Source: Actinokineospora xionganensis (GTDB lineage Bacteria; Actinomycetota; Actinomycetes; Mycobacteriales; Pseudonocardiaceae). Taken from it: a stretch of 64,000 bases of DNA. The position numbers and the translations under genes were made by a program. Below, piece by piece: positions 43,300 through 52,884 of the stretch (within the stretch, counting starts at the first letter, position 1; each line of letters begins with the position of its first letter). Location of the stretch: NCBI RefSeq assembly GCF_014323725.1, contig NZ_JABVED010000014.1:1-64000 (forward strand). Reading direction: 5' to 3'. The notes beneath the pieces were generated by a model. The model was not told the DNA's origin. It made no database searches and saw only the letters and a program-made list of their open reading frames with translations.

Positions 43300-44922
43300 G
43301 TGGCACACCCCGGAGAGACCGTCGCAGTAACCATCGTCGACCAGCGGCTCACCGAGGAAGCCGCTTCGCTCGTCCAACAACTCGTGGACGAGTCCGTGGC
43401 GTCGAAGCTCGCGGCTCAGGACCCCACGCTGTGGGGTCCTGAGGCCGAGGCCGAGTCGGCGGTCCGACTGGCCTGGACCACGCTGCACGAGAGCTCGCGC
43501 CCACTGCTCGCCGAGATCGATGCCCTCCGCGCGGAACTGCACGCGGAGGGCGTCGACCGGGTGGTCCTCGCGGGCATGGGCGGCTCGTCGCTGGCCCCCG
43601 AGGTCATCACCGGCACGGCGGGTGTCCCGCTCGTCGTGCTCGACACCACCGACCCCGGCCAGGTGGCCGACGCGCTCGCGGGCGATCTGTCCCGCACCGT
43701 GCTGGTGGTGTCGTCGAAGTCGGGGTCCACTGTGGAGACCGACAGCCACCGGCGGATCTTCGCCCAGGCGTTCGCCGACGAGGGCATCGACGCGGCCTCG
43801 CGCATCGTCGTGGTCACCGACCCGGGCTCGCCGATGGAAGCCGCTTCGGTGGAAGCGGGCTACCGCAAGGTCTTCCTGGCCAACCCGAACGTCGGCGGAC
43901 GCTACTCGGCGCTGACCGCGTTCGGCCTGGTGCCCGCCGGGCTCGCGGGCGCGGACATCGCCGAGCTGCTCGACGACGCCGCCGCGGCGGCCCGGATCCT
44001 GGCCAGCGACACGCTCGACAACCCGGCCCTGGTGCTGGCCGCCGCGCTCGGCGCCGCCCACTCGCGGGGTGCGGAGAAGATCGTCATCGCCGACACCGGC
44101 TCCGGCATCAAGGGCTTCGGCGACTGGGCCGAACAGCTCGTCGCCGAGTCCACCGGCAAGGACGGCACAGGTCTGCTGCCTGTGGTCGTCGACGACGCCG
44201 ACTCCCCCGGCTTCGCCGACGCGGGCGAGGACGCGACGCCCATCGCGATCGGCCCGCCGGTGAGCGCCATCGCCACCTCAGGGCCGCTCGGCGGGCAGAT
44301 TCTGCTGTGGGAGTACGCCACCGCGATCGTGGGCAGGCTGCTCGGCATCAACCCGTTCGACCAGCCCGACGTCGAGGCGGCGAAGAAGGCGGCGCGCTCG
44401 CTGCTCGACTCCCCCGACGCGTCAGCCGAGATCGGCCCGTCCTTCGTGGACGGCCAGGTCGAGGCGTACCCGTCCGGCGACTGGCTGCCCGAGGGCGTCG
44501 ACTCGCTCGCGGGCGCGCTGAACGCGCTGCTCGACGCCGCGCCCGAGTTCGGCTATGTGTCCATTCAGGCCTATCTCGACCGGCTCGACGACGCCTCGAC
44601 CGTGCTGCTGCGCTCGGAAATGGCGCGGCGCAGCGGTTTGCAGACCACGTTCGGCTGGGGGCCGCGGTTCCTGCACTCCACCGGGCAGTACCACAAGGGC
44701 GGACACCAGAACGGCGTGTTCCTGCAGATCACCGGCGCGGTGGAGGAAGATCTGCCCGTGCCCGACCGCCCCTACACCCTCGGCGTGCTGCAGCACGCCC
44801 AAGCTCTCGGCGACGGACAGGTCCTCGCCGACCACGGCAGGCCCGTCCTGCGACTGCACTTCACCGATCGCGCCGCGGGGCTCGCGCATCTGGTCAAGGC
44901 TCTAGCGGAGGTCAACAGGTGA
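43300..44922 (+). CDS. pgi: Glucose-6-phosphate isomerase
   Basis: 540 residues. A GTG start 16 bases after tal with AGGAAAGG upstream. Two SIS sugar-isomerase lobes: VVLAGMGGSSLAPEV, VVSSKSGSTVETDSHRR, DTGSGIKGFGDWAEQL, and the catalytic Glu/His region QYHKGGHQNGVFLQI. Interconverts glucose-6-phosphate and fructose-6-phosphate, joining glycolysis to the oxidative pentose branch that follows in the operon. Stop overlaps the zwf start. Confidence 0.95.
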   Translation: MAHPGETVAVTIVDQRLTEEAASLVQQLVDESVASKLAAQDPTLWGPEAEAESAVRLAWTTLHESSRPLLAEIDALRAELHAEGVDRVVLAGMGGSSLAPEVITGTAGVPLVVLDTTDPGQVADALAGDLSRTVLVVSSKSGSTVETDSHRRIFAQAFADEGIDAASRIVVVTDPGSPMEAASVEAGYRKVFLANPNVGGRYSALTAFGLVPAGLAGADIAELLDDAAAAARILASDTLDNPALVLAAALGAAHSRGAEKIVIADTGSGIKGFGDWAEQLVAESTGKDGTGLLPVVVDDADSPGFADAGEDATPIAIGPPVSAIATSGPLGGQILLWEYATAIVGRLLGINPFDQPDVEAAKKAARSLLDSPDASAEIGPSFVDGQVEAYPSGDWLPEGVDSLAGALNALLDAAPEFGYVSIQAYLDRLDDASTVLLRSEMARRSGLQTTFGWGPRFLHSTGQYHKGGHQNGVFLQITGAVEEDLPVPDRPYTLGVLQHAQALGDGQVLADHGRPVLRLHFTDRAAGLAHLVKALAEVNR

Positions 44923-46457
44923 CAACAGCCAAGCAGTGGGCGAACCCGCTGCGGGACGAACGGGACAAGCGGCTGCCGCGGATCGCGGGGCCGTGCGGTC
45001 TGGTGATCTTCGGCGTGACCGGCGACCTGTCGCGCAAGAAGCTCATGCCCGCGATCTACGACCTGTCCAACCGCGGCCTGCTGCCGCCGGGCTTCTCACT
45101 CGTCGGGTTCGCCCGCCGGGACTGGGCGGACCAGGACTTCGGGCAGATCGTCTACGAAGCGGTCAAGCAGCACGCGCGCACGCCGTTCCGTGAGGCCGTG
45201 TGGGACCGGCTGGCCGAGGGTTTCCGGTTCGTGCCGGGCACTTTCGACGACGACACCGCGTTCGACACCCTCGCCACGACCATCGCCGACCTGGACCGCG
45301 AGCGCGGCACCAGCGGCAACCACGCGTTCTACCTGTCGATCCCGCCGGGCGCGTTCCCGGTGGTGACCAAGCAACTCGCCCGCGCCGGGCTGGCCACTCC
45401 GGCCGGGCCGGACGAGTGGCGGCGGGTGGTCATCGAGAAACCGTTCGGCCACGACCTGTCCTCCGCGGTGGCACTGAACAAGGTCGTCAACAAGGTGTTC
45501 CCCGAGGAGTCGGTGTTCCGCATCGACCACTACCTCGGCAAGGAGACCGTGCAGAACCTGTTGGCGCTGCGCTTCGCCAACCAGCTCTTCGAGCCGATCT
45601 GGAACTCCCACTACGTCGACCACGTGCAGATCACCATGGCCGAGGACATCGGCCTGGGCGGGCGCGCAGGGTACTACGACGGCATCGGCGCGGCCCGCGA
45701 CGTCATCCAGAACCACCTGTTGCAGCTGCTGGCGCTGACCGCCATGGAGGAGCCGGTCTCCTTCAACCCGCACGCTCTGCGCACCGAGAAGATCAAGGTG
45801 CTGGAGGCGACCAAGCCGGTCGGTCCGTTCGCCGAGACCACCGCACGCGGGCAGTACCTGGGTGGCTGGCAGGGCGGGCAGAAGGTGCTCGGGCTGCTGC
45901 AGGAGGAGGGCTTCGCGAAGACGTCCACCACGGAGACGTTCGCCGCGATCACCCTGGAGGTGAACACGCGGCGGTGGGCCGGGGTGCCGTTCTACCTGCG
46001 CACCGGCAAGCGGCTGGGGCGTCGCGTCACGGAGATCGCGGTCGTGTTCAAGCGCGCCCCGCACCTGCCCTTCGACGAGACGTCCACTGAGGAGCTCGGG
46101 CAGAACGCGCTGGTGGTGCGGGTGCAGCCGGACGAGGGCATGACGATGCGGTTCGGCTCGAAGGTGCCGGGCAACGCCATGGAGGTCCGGGATGTGTCGA
46201 TGGACTTCAGCTACGGGCACGCCTTCACCGAGTCGTCACCGGAGGCCTACGAACGGCTGATCCTCGACGTGCTCCTCGGCGAGCCGTCGCTGTTCCCGGT
46301 GAACCAGGAGGTCGAGCTGTCCTGGGAGATCCTGGAGCCGGTGCTGAAGTACTGGAAGACCGCGGGCAAGCCTGAGGGCTACGCCGCGGGCACGTGGGGG
46401 CCGGAATCCGCGGACAAGATGATGTCCCGGACCGGCAGGCACTGGAGGCGACCTTGA
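44919..46457 (+). CDS. zwf: Glucose-6-phosphate 1-dehydrogenase
   Basis: 512 residues from a GTG overlapping the pgi stop (GTGA). NADP-binding GVTGDLSRKK at 32-41; substrate/catalytic motif RIDHYLGKE at 201-209 with the active-site His; EKPFGHDL near 173. Commits glucose-6-phosphate to the oxidative pentose pathway and makes NADPH, also used by the mycothiol system. Followed by its partner OpcA, whose TTG overlaps the zwf stop (TTGA at 46454-46457). Confidence 0.97.
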   Translation: MTTAKQWANPLRDERDKRLPRIAGPCGLVIFGVTGDLSRKKLMPAIYDLSNRGLLPPGFSLVGFARRDWADQDFGQIVYEAVKQHARTPFREAVWDRLAEGFRFVPGTFDDDTAFDTLATTIADLDRERGTSGNHAFYLSIPPGAFPVVTKQLARAGLATPAGPDEWRRVVIEKPFGHDLSSAVALNKVVNKVFPEESVFRIDHYLGKETVQNLLALRFANQLFEPIWNSHYVDHVQITMAEDIGLGGRAGYYDGIGAARDVIQNHLLQLLALTAMEEPVSFNPHALRTEKIKVLEATKPVGPFAETTARGQYLGGWQGGQKVLGLLQEEGFAKTSTTETFAAITLEVNTRRWAGVPFYLRTGKRLGRRVTEIAVVFKRAPHLPFDETSTEELGQNALVVRVQPDEGMTMRFGSKVPGNAMEVRDVSMDFSYGHAFTESSPEAYERLILDVLLGEPSLFPVNQEVELSWEILEPVLKYWKTAGKPEGYAAGTWGPESADKMMSRTGRHWRRP

Positions 46458-47698
46458 TCATCGACCTGCCCTCTACGACGACTTCGCAGGTCAACGCCAA
46501 GCTGGTGCACCTGCGTGAGCAGGGTGGCGCGAACACCCTGGGCCGGGTGCTGACCCTGGTGATCGTCACCGACGACGGCGAGCGCGTCGAGGACGCGGTC
46601 GACGCGGCGAACGACGCCAGCCGGGAGCACCCGTGCCGGGTGATCGTCGTGGCCCGGGGCGCGAAGAAGGCCGCGGCGCGGCTGGACGCGCAGATCCGGA
46701 TCGGCGGCGACGCCGGTGCGAGCGAGGTGATCGTGCTGCGCCTCTACGGCCCGTTGGCCGACGAGGGCGCGAGCTGTGTGATCCCGCTGCTGCTCCCGGA
46801 CGCGCCCGTGGTGGCGTGGTGGCCGTTCGAGGCGCCCGCGAGGCCCTCGGACGACCCGATCGGCAGGCTCGCGCAGCGACGGATCACCGACTCGGCGGCC
46901 GAGCGGCACCCGATCAAGGCCCTGCAGACCCGGCAGAAGCAGTACGCCGACGGCGACACCGACCTGGCGTGGACCCGGCTGACCCTGTGGCGGGCGGTGC
47001 TGGCGGCGTCGCTGAACCTGCCGCCGTACGAGAAGGTCACCGCGGCGTCGGTCAGCGGCGGCGGCGACTCGCCGTCGACCGACCTGCTCGCGGCGTGGCT
47101 GGCGACGTTCCTGAAGGTGCCGGTCAAGCGGATCAACGCCGGTGACGGGCACGGGATCGTGTCGGTGGCGATGGAGCGGCGGTCGGGCACGGTGGAGTTG
47201 CAGCGGCCGGACGGCAAGGTCGGCACCCTGACCCAGCCCGGCCAGCCCGCGCGCCGGGTGGCGCTGCAGCGTCGGGAGGTGCGCGACTGCCTGTCGGAGG
47301 AGCTGCGCAGGCTCGACGCGGACGAGATCTACGAGGCCACGCTCAACGGGCTGACGAAGGTCACCCGCGGCCGGGCGACGGCGGCTCGCAAGCCCGTAGC
47401 GGCGCAGTCGGCGAACACACCGAGGCCTTCGGCGAAGGTGGCGGCGAAAACCGCCGCCGCGAACGCCAATGCCAAGGCATCCACGGGAACCCCCGCGACA
47501 AAGTCCTCCTCGAAAACCGCGGCGGCCGACGGCAAAGCCACAACGCCCACGGGAACCTCCGCTACACAGTCGCCCTCGAAAACCGGGGCGGGGGGCCGCG
47601 CGAAGGCCTCGCCAAACGGCTCGCCCTCGAAGCCCCGATCGTCGGCCGCGGGCACCGTGGCGAAGAAGACCGCGCCCAAACGGAAGTCCGCCTCATGA
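46454..47698 (+). CDS. opcA: Glucose-6-phosphate dehydrogenase assembly protein OpcA, with long basic tail
   Basis: 414 residues. Residues 1 to about 303 are the OpcA domain: MIIDLPSTTTSQVNAKLVHL, VLTLVIVTDDGE, CRVIVVARG, PLADEGASCVIPLLLPDAPVVAWWPF. OpcA is needed for activity of Zwf in actinobacteria and cyanobacteria. The TTG start, with GGAGG upstream, overlaps the zwf stop. Unusually, about 110 C-terminal residues (306-414) are a Lys/Ala/Pro/Ser/Thr tail resembling histone H1 (TKSSSKTAAADGK, KKTAPKRKSAS) with near-repeats. Its function is unknown; see findings. Overlaps pgl by four bases. Confidence 0.95.
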   Translation: MIIDLPSTTTSQVNAKLVHLREQGGANTLGRVLTLVIVTDDGERVEDAVDAANDASREHPCRVIVVARGAKKAAARLDAQIRIGGDAGASEVIVLRLYGPLADEGASCVIPLLLPDAPVVAWWPFEAPARPSDDPIGRLAQRRITDSAAERHPIKALQTRQKQYADGDTDLAWTRLTLWRAVLAASLNLPPYEKVTAASVSGGGDSPSTDLLAAWLATFLKVPVKRINAGDGHGIVSVAMERRSGTVELQRPDGKVGTLTQPGQPARRVALQRREVRDCLSEELRRLDADEIYEATLNGLTKVTRGRATAARKPVAAQSANTPRPSAKVAAKTAAANANAKASTGTPATKSSSKTAAADGKATTPTGTSATQSPSKTGAGGRAKASPNGSPSKPRSSAAGTVAKKTAPKRKSAS

Positions 47699-48474
47699 GC
47701 AGCCCCCAGGTCGTCGTCTACCCGAACCCCGCCCTGCTGGCGGCGGCCACGGCGGCCCGCCTGATCACCCGGCTCGTCGATGTGCAGGCCGCCACCGGCT
47801 CGGCGTCGCTGGTGCTGACCGGCGGCGGCACCGGCATCTCGGTGCTGGAACAGTTGCGCGCCACTCCCGCCCGCGACGCGGTGGACTGGTCGAAGGTCGA
47901 CTTGTACTGGGGTGACGAGCGGTTCCTGCCCGCGGGTCACCCCGACCGCAACGAGACCCAGGCCCGAGCGGCGTTGCTCGACCACGTGCCGGTCTCCCCG
48001 GACCGGGTCCACGCGATGGCCCCTTCGGACGGCGAGTTCGGCGACGACCCGGAAGCCGCCGCGGCGGCCTACGCCGAGTTGTTGGCGAACGCGGCGGAGC
48101 CGGAGGACCACGGACCGGTCCCGAAGTTCGACATCTGCCTGCTCGGGGTCGGCGAGGAAGGGCACACGCTCTCGGTGTTCCCGGGTTCCCCCGCGGTGTA
48201 TGAGAAGGAGCGGACGGTGGTGGCCGTGCGCAACTGCCCGAAGCCACCGCCGACCCGGATCAGCCTCACCCTGGCAGCGGCCCGCAGGTCGACCGAGGTG
48301 TGGCTGATGACGACGGGCGAGAACAAGGCTCCCGCTGTGGCGATGGCACTGTCCGGCGCGGGAGAGGTTCAACTGCCGGCCGCGGGTGCTCGTGGCACCC
48401 ACCGGACCTTGTGGCTGCTGGACAAGCCCGCTGCGGCGAAGGTACCGAACGTCTTCACTCCGCCTTTGGCCTGA
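47695..48474 (+). CDS. pgl: 6-phosphogluconolactonase
   Basis: 259 residues: SLVLTGGGTGISVLEQL, DLYWGDERFLPAGHPDRNETQA (the active WGDER-x-V/L motif), FDICLLGVGEEGHTLSVFPGS and TRISLTLAA. Hydrolyses 6-phosphoglucono-lactone made by Zwf. ATG overlaps the opcA stop (ATGA). It is the last gene of the pentose phosphate operon and ends one base before a hairpin repeat. Confidence 0.97.
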   Translation: MSSPQVVVYPNPALLAAATAARLITRLVDVQAATGSASLVLTGGGTGISVLEQLRATPARDAVDWSKVDLYWGDERFLPAGHPDRNETQARAALLDHVPVSPDRVHAMAPSDGEFGDDPEAAAAAYAELLANAAEPEDHGPVPKFDICLLGVGEEGHTLSVFPGSPAVYEKERTVVAVRNCPKPPPTRISLTLAAARRSTEVWLMTTGENKAPAVAMALSGAGEVQLPAAGARGTHRTLWLLDKPAAAKVPNVFTPPLA

Positions 48475-48604
48475 CTGTGACATGGCGCCGCTCCGGGGGC
48501 GCGGCGAGGTCGCCTTGATGGTGACGTTTCGGGGGTTCGAACGAACACTGCCGACTTCGATGGCGTGTTCGTTCGGACCCCCCGAAACGTCACCGCGACC
48601 TCGC
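48475..48604. repeat. Dispersed hairpin repeat, copy 2, and bidirectional terminator
   Basis: It opens with CTGTGACATGGCGCCG, the same 16 bases that open the repeat at 17989, and stays similar for about 50 bases. Then a long imperfect inverted repeat follows: left arm about 48506-48547 (GGTGACGTTTCGGGG, TTCGAACGAACAC), right arm 48565-48602. It lies between the convergent pgl and glycerophosphodiesterase genes and can act as a terminator for both. Confidence 0.7.
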
Positions 48605-48605
48605 G

Positions 48606-50648
48606 TCAGCGCAGGCCGTTGCGGGTGGCGACCCGCACCAGGAGATCCGGGTCGTCGCTGATCAGGCCATCGACCCCAAGGTCGATCACCCGCTGCATCG
48701 TCGCCTCATCGTTCACCGTGTACGGCACCACCTTGAGCCCCCGCCGCTGCAACCCGGCGACCTCCGGCCCGTGGAAATACGCCGGATCCTGTCGCAGGTA
48801 CCAATCCGGCGAAGTGACCTTGCCCTGGGCCGGGTCGTGGACCTGCCAGTTGGCCGACACCGTCGAAGCACCCGCTTGGCGGACCAGCTTCGCGAGGTCT
48901 TGGTGCTTCCACCAGTCCAGTCCCCCGGTCCACGGGCTCTTCACCGAAGGATCGCCGTAGGCCGCCTGGAGCGAGCATTCATCCGCGAGCGCGGCACACT
49001 CGGCCGGGCCGTACTGCCACACCAGAGCCACGGTCCGCACCCGTGGGTCCAGCTCCCGAGCCAGCATGATCGTGCGCCAGTCAAACGACTGCAACGTAGT
49101 CCGAGAAGCGAACCCAGACCGGCCAATCTCGCCAACAACCTTGCGGGTGAACACGTCATAGGGTGCCGTGTCGTCCACCGTCGGGCTGAGCTTCGTCTCG
49201 ATGTTGAACCCGATGTCACCACGCCCACTCGACCGCACCAGGGCGAAGACCTCCGACAGCGTCGGGATGCGCTCGCCCGGCGCGGCCTGCTGGTCCGGGA
49301 ACTCCGGCAGCGTCTTCGACCCGCAGTCGATCGTCTTGACCTGGGCCAGCGTCAGGTCGTGGATCCGCTTCCCCACATAGGGAAACGAAGGGTCACCCGC
49401 CGAAACAGGGGCGGTGTCGACACAATGCGACCCGTTCACCGTCCGGTCATGGATCACCACGACCTGACCGTCCGCGGTGACCCCGGTGTCCAGCTCCAAG
49501 GTGGACACACCGGGATTGCGCAGCGCATGGGCGAAGGCGGCCAGGGTGTTCTCCGGCCGGACCGACCGGGCACCGCGGTGGCCCTGGACGTCGAACGGTG
49601 AGCCGTAGGCACGCGGGAGGCGGTAGCCCCGGGAGGCGAGCAACCCCCGCAGGCGGTCGGGGTAGTCGGTGATCAGGCCGTCGACGCCGTCGTCAAGGAG
49701 CTTGGCCATGGTGGGCACGTCGTTGACTGTCCACGGGATCACCTTGATCCCGTTGCGGTGCGCGTGGTCCACCATCTCCCGGGTCACGTACGGGCGGTAG
49801 CCGGGGTCGGTCACCGAACCGCCCTGCGGAAACCCGTGCACCGGGGAGAACGCCGTGGCCCCGAACGACTTCACCGCCGCGATGGGGTCGCCGCCGAAGT
49901 CGTCGATGTCCAAGCCGCCCAGCCAAGGCGAGGCACCGGGCTTGCCGGTCTGCAGGAAGTCGTAGTTGGTCAGCGCGACCAGCGGCAGTCGCGGCGCGAC
50001 CTCGCGCATCCGCATCAGGGCGCCCCAGTCGAAGCTCTGGACGCTGACCCGGCGCTCCACACCCGCCGCCGCGATCTCCCGGGCGGTGAGCTGGACGAAC
50101 TTCTCGCGCGGGGCGGTCTCGTGCGGGGCGCCCGCCTCGACCTTGGTCTCGACGTTGAACCGGACCTCCTTGGCGCCGTAGCGCCCGGCCAGCGCGAACA
50201 CCTCGCGCAGCAGCGGCATCTTCGAGCCCGGTGCCAACTCCTGTCCTGGCCGGTCGGCGAGCCGGACGGAGCCGCAGTCGAGGGACCGGACCTGGGCGAA
50301 CGACAGCGTGTGGACGAACTTCCCGACGTAGGGGAACTCCGGGTCACCGGCGACGACCGGCGCGGTGTCGCGGCACTTGCGGGCGTCGACCCGGCGGTCG
50401 TGGGTGACCATCACCTGGTCGTCCTCGGTGATCTGGACGTCGAGTTCCACAGTGGACACGCCAAGCCGGAAGGCGTTGCCGAAGGCGCTGAGCGTGCTTT
50501 CCACGCGCAGCCCGAGACCGCCGCGGTGGGCTTGCAGGTCAAAAGCGCGAGGGGGCTCAGCTGAGACGGGAACAGCGGCGGGGACGGCTGAAAGGCAGGC
50601 CGCGGCAAGCGCAACGGCACCTGCCCGGGCTAACCGGGATCGGGTCAT
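48606..50648 (-). CDS. Secreted tandem-domain glycerophosphodiester phosphodiesterase
   Basis: 680 residues: signal peptide about 1-30, then two complete GDPD TIM-barrel domains (about 35-340 and 352-680) that clearly arose by duplication. Each starts with the catalytic HR...E set: His41-Arg42 with Glu50 (HRGGLGLRVEST), and His357-Arg358 with Glu in GHRGARSVRPENT; VELDVQITEDDQVMVTHDR and LELDTGVTADGQVVVIHDR supply the second metal and His. The enzymes cleave glycerophosphodiesters or wall teichoic/lipid head groups outside the cell. No ribosome site is seen at the ATG. It lies 50 bases after pabAB on the same strand. Confidence 0.93.
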   Translation of the reverse strand: MTRSRLARAGAVALAAACLSAVPAAVPVSAEPPRAFDLQAHRGGLGLRVESTLSAFGNAFRLGVSTVELDVQITEDDQVMVTHDRRVDARKCRDTAPVVAGDPEFPYVGKFVHTLSFAQVRSLDCGSVRLADRPGQELAPGSKMPLLREVFALAGRYGAKEVRFNVETKVEAGAPHETAPREKFVQLTAREIAAAGVERRVSVQSFDWGALMRMREVAPRLPLVALTNYDFLQTGKPGASPWLGGLDIDDFGGDPIAAVKSFGATAFSPVHGFPQGGSVTDPGYRPYVTREMVDHAHRNGIKVIPWTVNDVPTMAKLLDDGVDGLITDYPDRLRGLLASRGYRLPRAYGSPFDVQGHRGARSVRPENTLAAFAHALRNPGVSTLELDTGVTADGQVVVIHDRTVNGSHCVDTAPVSAGDPSFPYVGKRIHDLTLAQVKTIDCGSKTLPEFPDQQAAPGERIPTLSEVFALVRSSGRGDIGFNIETKLSPTVDDTAPYDVFTRKVVGEIGRSGFASRTTLQSFDWRTIMLARELDPRVRTVALVWQYGPAECAALADECSLQAAYGDPSVKSPWTGGLDWWKHQDLAKLVRQAGASTVSANWQVHDPAQGKVTSPDWYLRQDPAYFHGPEVAGLQRRGLKVVPYTVNDEATMQRVIDLGVDGLISDDPDLLVRVATRNGLR

Positions 50649-50698
50649 GCGCGGATCGTGGCAAGCCGAGATGGCCTACCGGTGGCCTGCGGGCGAAC

Positions 50699-52741
50699 TC
50701 AGGACGCGCGTACGCGATCCGGGAACTCCGCGCCCAGCAGACCGAGCATCGTGGTCGCCTTGACCGCCGTCTCCTCGTACTCCCCCGCCGGGTCCGACAG
50801 GGCGATGATCGCGCCGCCGACACCGAAGCCGACCTCGCCGGGCCGGGCCACCAGGGTGCGGATCACCATGCTCAGATCGGCCGCGCCGCTCAGCGAGAAG
50901 TAGCCGATCGCTCCTGAGTAGACGCCGCGCGGACCGCGCTCAAGCCGGTCGATGATCTCCATGGTCCGCACCTTGGGCGCACCGGTCATCGAGCCGCCGG
51001 GGAACGCGGCGCGGACGCAGCGCACGGCGGAGACCCCTTCGGACAGTTGCGCGCGAACCGTGCTGACCAGGTGGTGCACGGTCGCGTAGGTCTCGACTTC
51101 GAACAGCCCGGGCACGTGCACCGACCCGATCTCGGCGTAGACGCCCAGGTCGTTGCGGACGAGGTCGACGATCATCAGATTCTCGGCGCGGTCCTTCTCG
51201 TCGGTGGCGAGGTCGTGGCGCAGCGCCTCGTCCTCGGCCTCCGTGCGGCCGCGCGGGCGGGTGCCCTTGATCGGGCGGGACTCCACCTCGCCGGACGCCG
51301 TGACGGACAAGAACCGCTCCGGGGAGGTGCTCAGCACCGACAGCTCACCGAAGCGCAGCAGCGCGCCGAACGGGGCCGGGCTCGTGCGGCGCAAGTACCG
51401 GTAGGCCTGCCACGGGTCGATCGTGGCGCCCGCGGTGAGCACGTTGGTCAGGCAGACCTCGTAGGTCTCGCCGTCGGCGATCGCGGCCTGACACTCGTCG
51501 ATCATCGCCAGGTACGCGGCCCGGTCGTGGCGCGGGGTGAGCGCTCCGGCCACCACCCCGCGCTCGACGGGCGGCGCGGGCGCGGGGGCGGTGGCGAGGT
51601 CGACCAGCCGGGCCGCGGTCTGCTCCGCCCACTCCACGTCGAGGGCCAGCAGGTACACCTCGCCGGTCGCGTGGTCGAACACCACCGCGCGGTCGACGAA
51701 GACCAGTTGGGCGTCCGGGTCGGGCGAGTGGTGGACCCGGTCGGCGCCGCACTCCGCCTTGAGCTCGTAGCCCAGGTAGCCCACCCAGCCCAGGGCGAAG
51801 CCGAACGGCAGGTCCGGGACCTCGACCCGCCACCGAGCCAGGTCGGCGTCGAGCCAGGCCAGGAACTCCTCCCGGACGACCTCGACGCCCGTGCGCGAGG
51901 TGATGGCGACCTGGCCGGTCCACACGTCGGCGGTGGCGACACGGGCCAGCGGGCCCGAGGCGTCGCCGAGGAACGAGAACCGGCCGCCCGTGGCACTGTC
52001 GAGCCAGAAGGCGTGCGCGGAGTCGCGATAGAGGGCGTCGAACGTCTCCTCCGCGGTGACCGGCACCGTCAGCTTGCGGACGTGGACCCGCGCGGCGGGC
52101 GGCGGCTCAGGGTGATGCGCCTCCGGCACCGCGGCGGCGATCACGGTCTCGCGCGGGTGTTCGTCCCACCAGCGACGGGTCAGGTCGGCGAAGTTCGCCA
52201 GCAGGGCGTCGCCGTGTTCGGTGCACACCGACTCCGGGTGGAACTGCACGCCCCACGCGGGCCGCTCGCGGTGGCGCACGCCCATGAGGACGCCGTCCTC
52301 GGCCCACGCGGTCGCTTCCAGCTCCTCGGGCAGGTCTTCGACGGCCAGCGAGTGGTAGCGCACGACCCGCATCGGCGACGGGATGCCCGCGAACAGCTCA
52401 CGGCCGTCGTGGCGGACCTCCGACAGCCTGCCGTGGCGCACCTCGGGCGCCCGGGTGACCTCCGCGCCCGCGAGCAGGCACAGCCCCTGGTGGCCCAGGC
52501 AGACGCCCAGCAGCGGCTGGCGCGCGGCGGCGAGGACGGCGCGGCTCAGGCCGATGTCGCGGTGCACGCCGGGATGGCCCGGGCCGGGCGAGATGACCAC
52601 GTTGTCGAAATCGACCAGTCCGCCGAGATCCCAGTCCTCATCATTTCGGACAACTGTCGGGCGAGCGCCATCGATGGCGGCCAAAGCCTGGTAAAGGTTG
52701 TAGGTGAAGGAGTCGTAGTTGTCGATGATCAGCGTGCGCAA
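50699..52741 (-). CDS. pabAB: Bifunctional aminodeoxychorismate synthase PabA-PabB
   Basis: 680 residues from a TTG with a strong GGAGGAGG upstream. Residues 1-200 are the glutamine amidotransferase: Cys81 in LGVCLGHQG, His168/Glu170 in VQFHPES. Residues from about 225 are chorismate-binding PabB: GETYEVCLTNVL, RFLSV, PIKGTRPRGRTEAED, GSMTGAPKVRTMEIID. It makes 4-amino-4-deoxychorismate for p-aminobenzoate (folate or secondary metabolites). The fused form is common in actinomycetes. Longer in-frame starts upstream lack a ribosome site. Confidence 0.94.
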   Translation of the reverse strand: MRTLIIDNYDSFTYNLYQALAAIDGARPTVVRNDEDWDLGGLVDFDNVVISPGPGHPGVHRDIGLSRAVLAAARQPLLGVCLGHQGLCLLAGAEVTRAPEVRHGRLSEVRHDGRELFAGIPSPMRVVRYHSLAVEDLPEELEATAWAEDGVLMGVRHRERPAWGVQFHPESVCTEHGDALLANFADLTRRWWDEHPRETVIAAAVPEAHHPEPPPAARVHVRKLTVPVTAEETFDALYRDSAHAFWLDSATGGRFSFLGDASGPLARVATADVWTGQVAITSRTGVEVVREEFLAWLDADLARWRVEVPDLPFGFALGWVGYLGYELKAECGADRVHHSPDPDAQLVFVDRAVVFDHATGEVYLLALDVEWAEQTAARLVDLATAPAPAPPVERGVVAGALTPRHDRAAYLAMIDECQAAIADGETYEVCLTNVLTAGATIDPWQAYRYLRRTSPAPFGALLRFGELSVLSTSPERFLSVTASGEVESRPIKGTRPRGRTEAEDEALRHDLATDEKDRAENLMIVDLVRNDLGVYAEIGSVHVPGLFEVETYATVHHLVSTVRAQLSEGVSAVRCVRAAFPGGSMTGAPKVRTMEIIDRLERGPRGVYSGAIGYFSLSGAADLSMVIRTLVARPGEVGFGVGGAIIALSDPAGEYEETAVKATTMLGLLGAEFPDRVRAS

Positions 52742-52884
52742 ATCTCCTCCTCCCTCCCCGCCAAGCTTGTGGCCGGCGATTTGCTCTCGCACAGAATCGG
52801 GCAATACGTCGTCCCGATTTGGGCGATTATCCGTCGTTGTGGGTAGCGAGCCCCGAGAGTGCTCGTGGGCCAGAAAGGCGATCC

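Noticed and set aside
48530-48552. tRNA-like T-arm sequence GGTTCGAAC
   Set aside because: It is part of the long inverted repeat after pgl; no acceptor or anticodon stems can be drawn around it.
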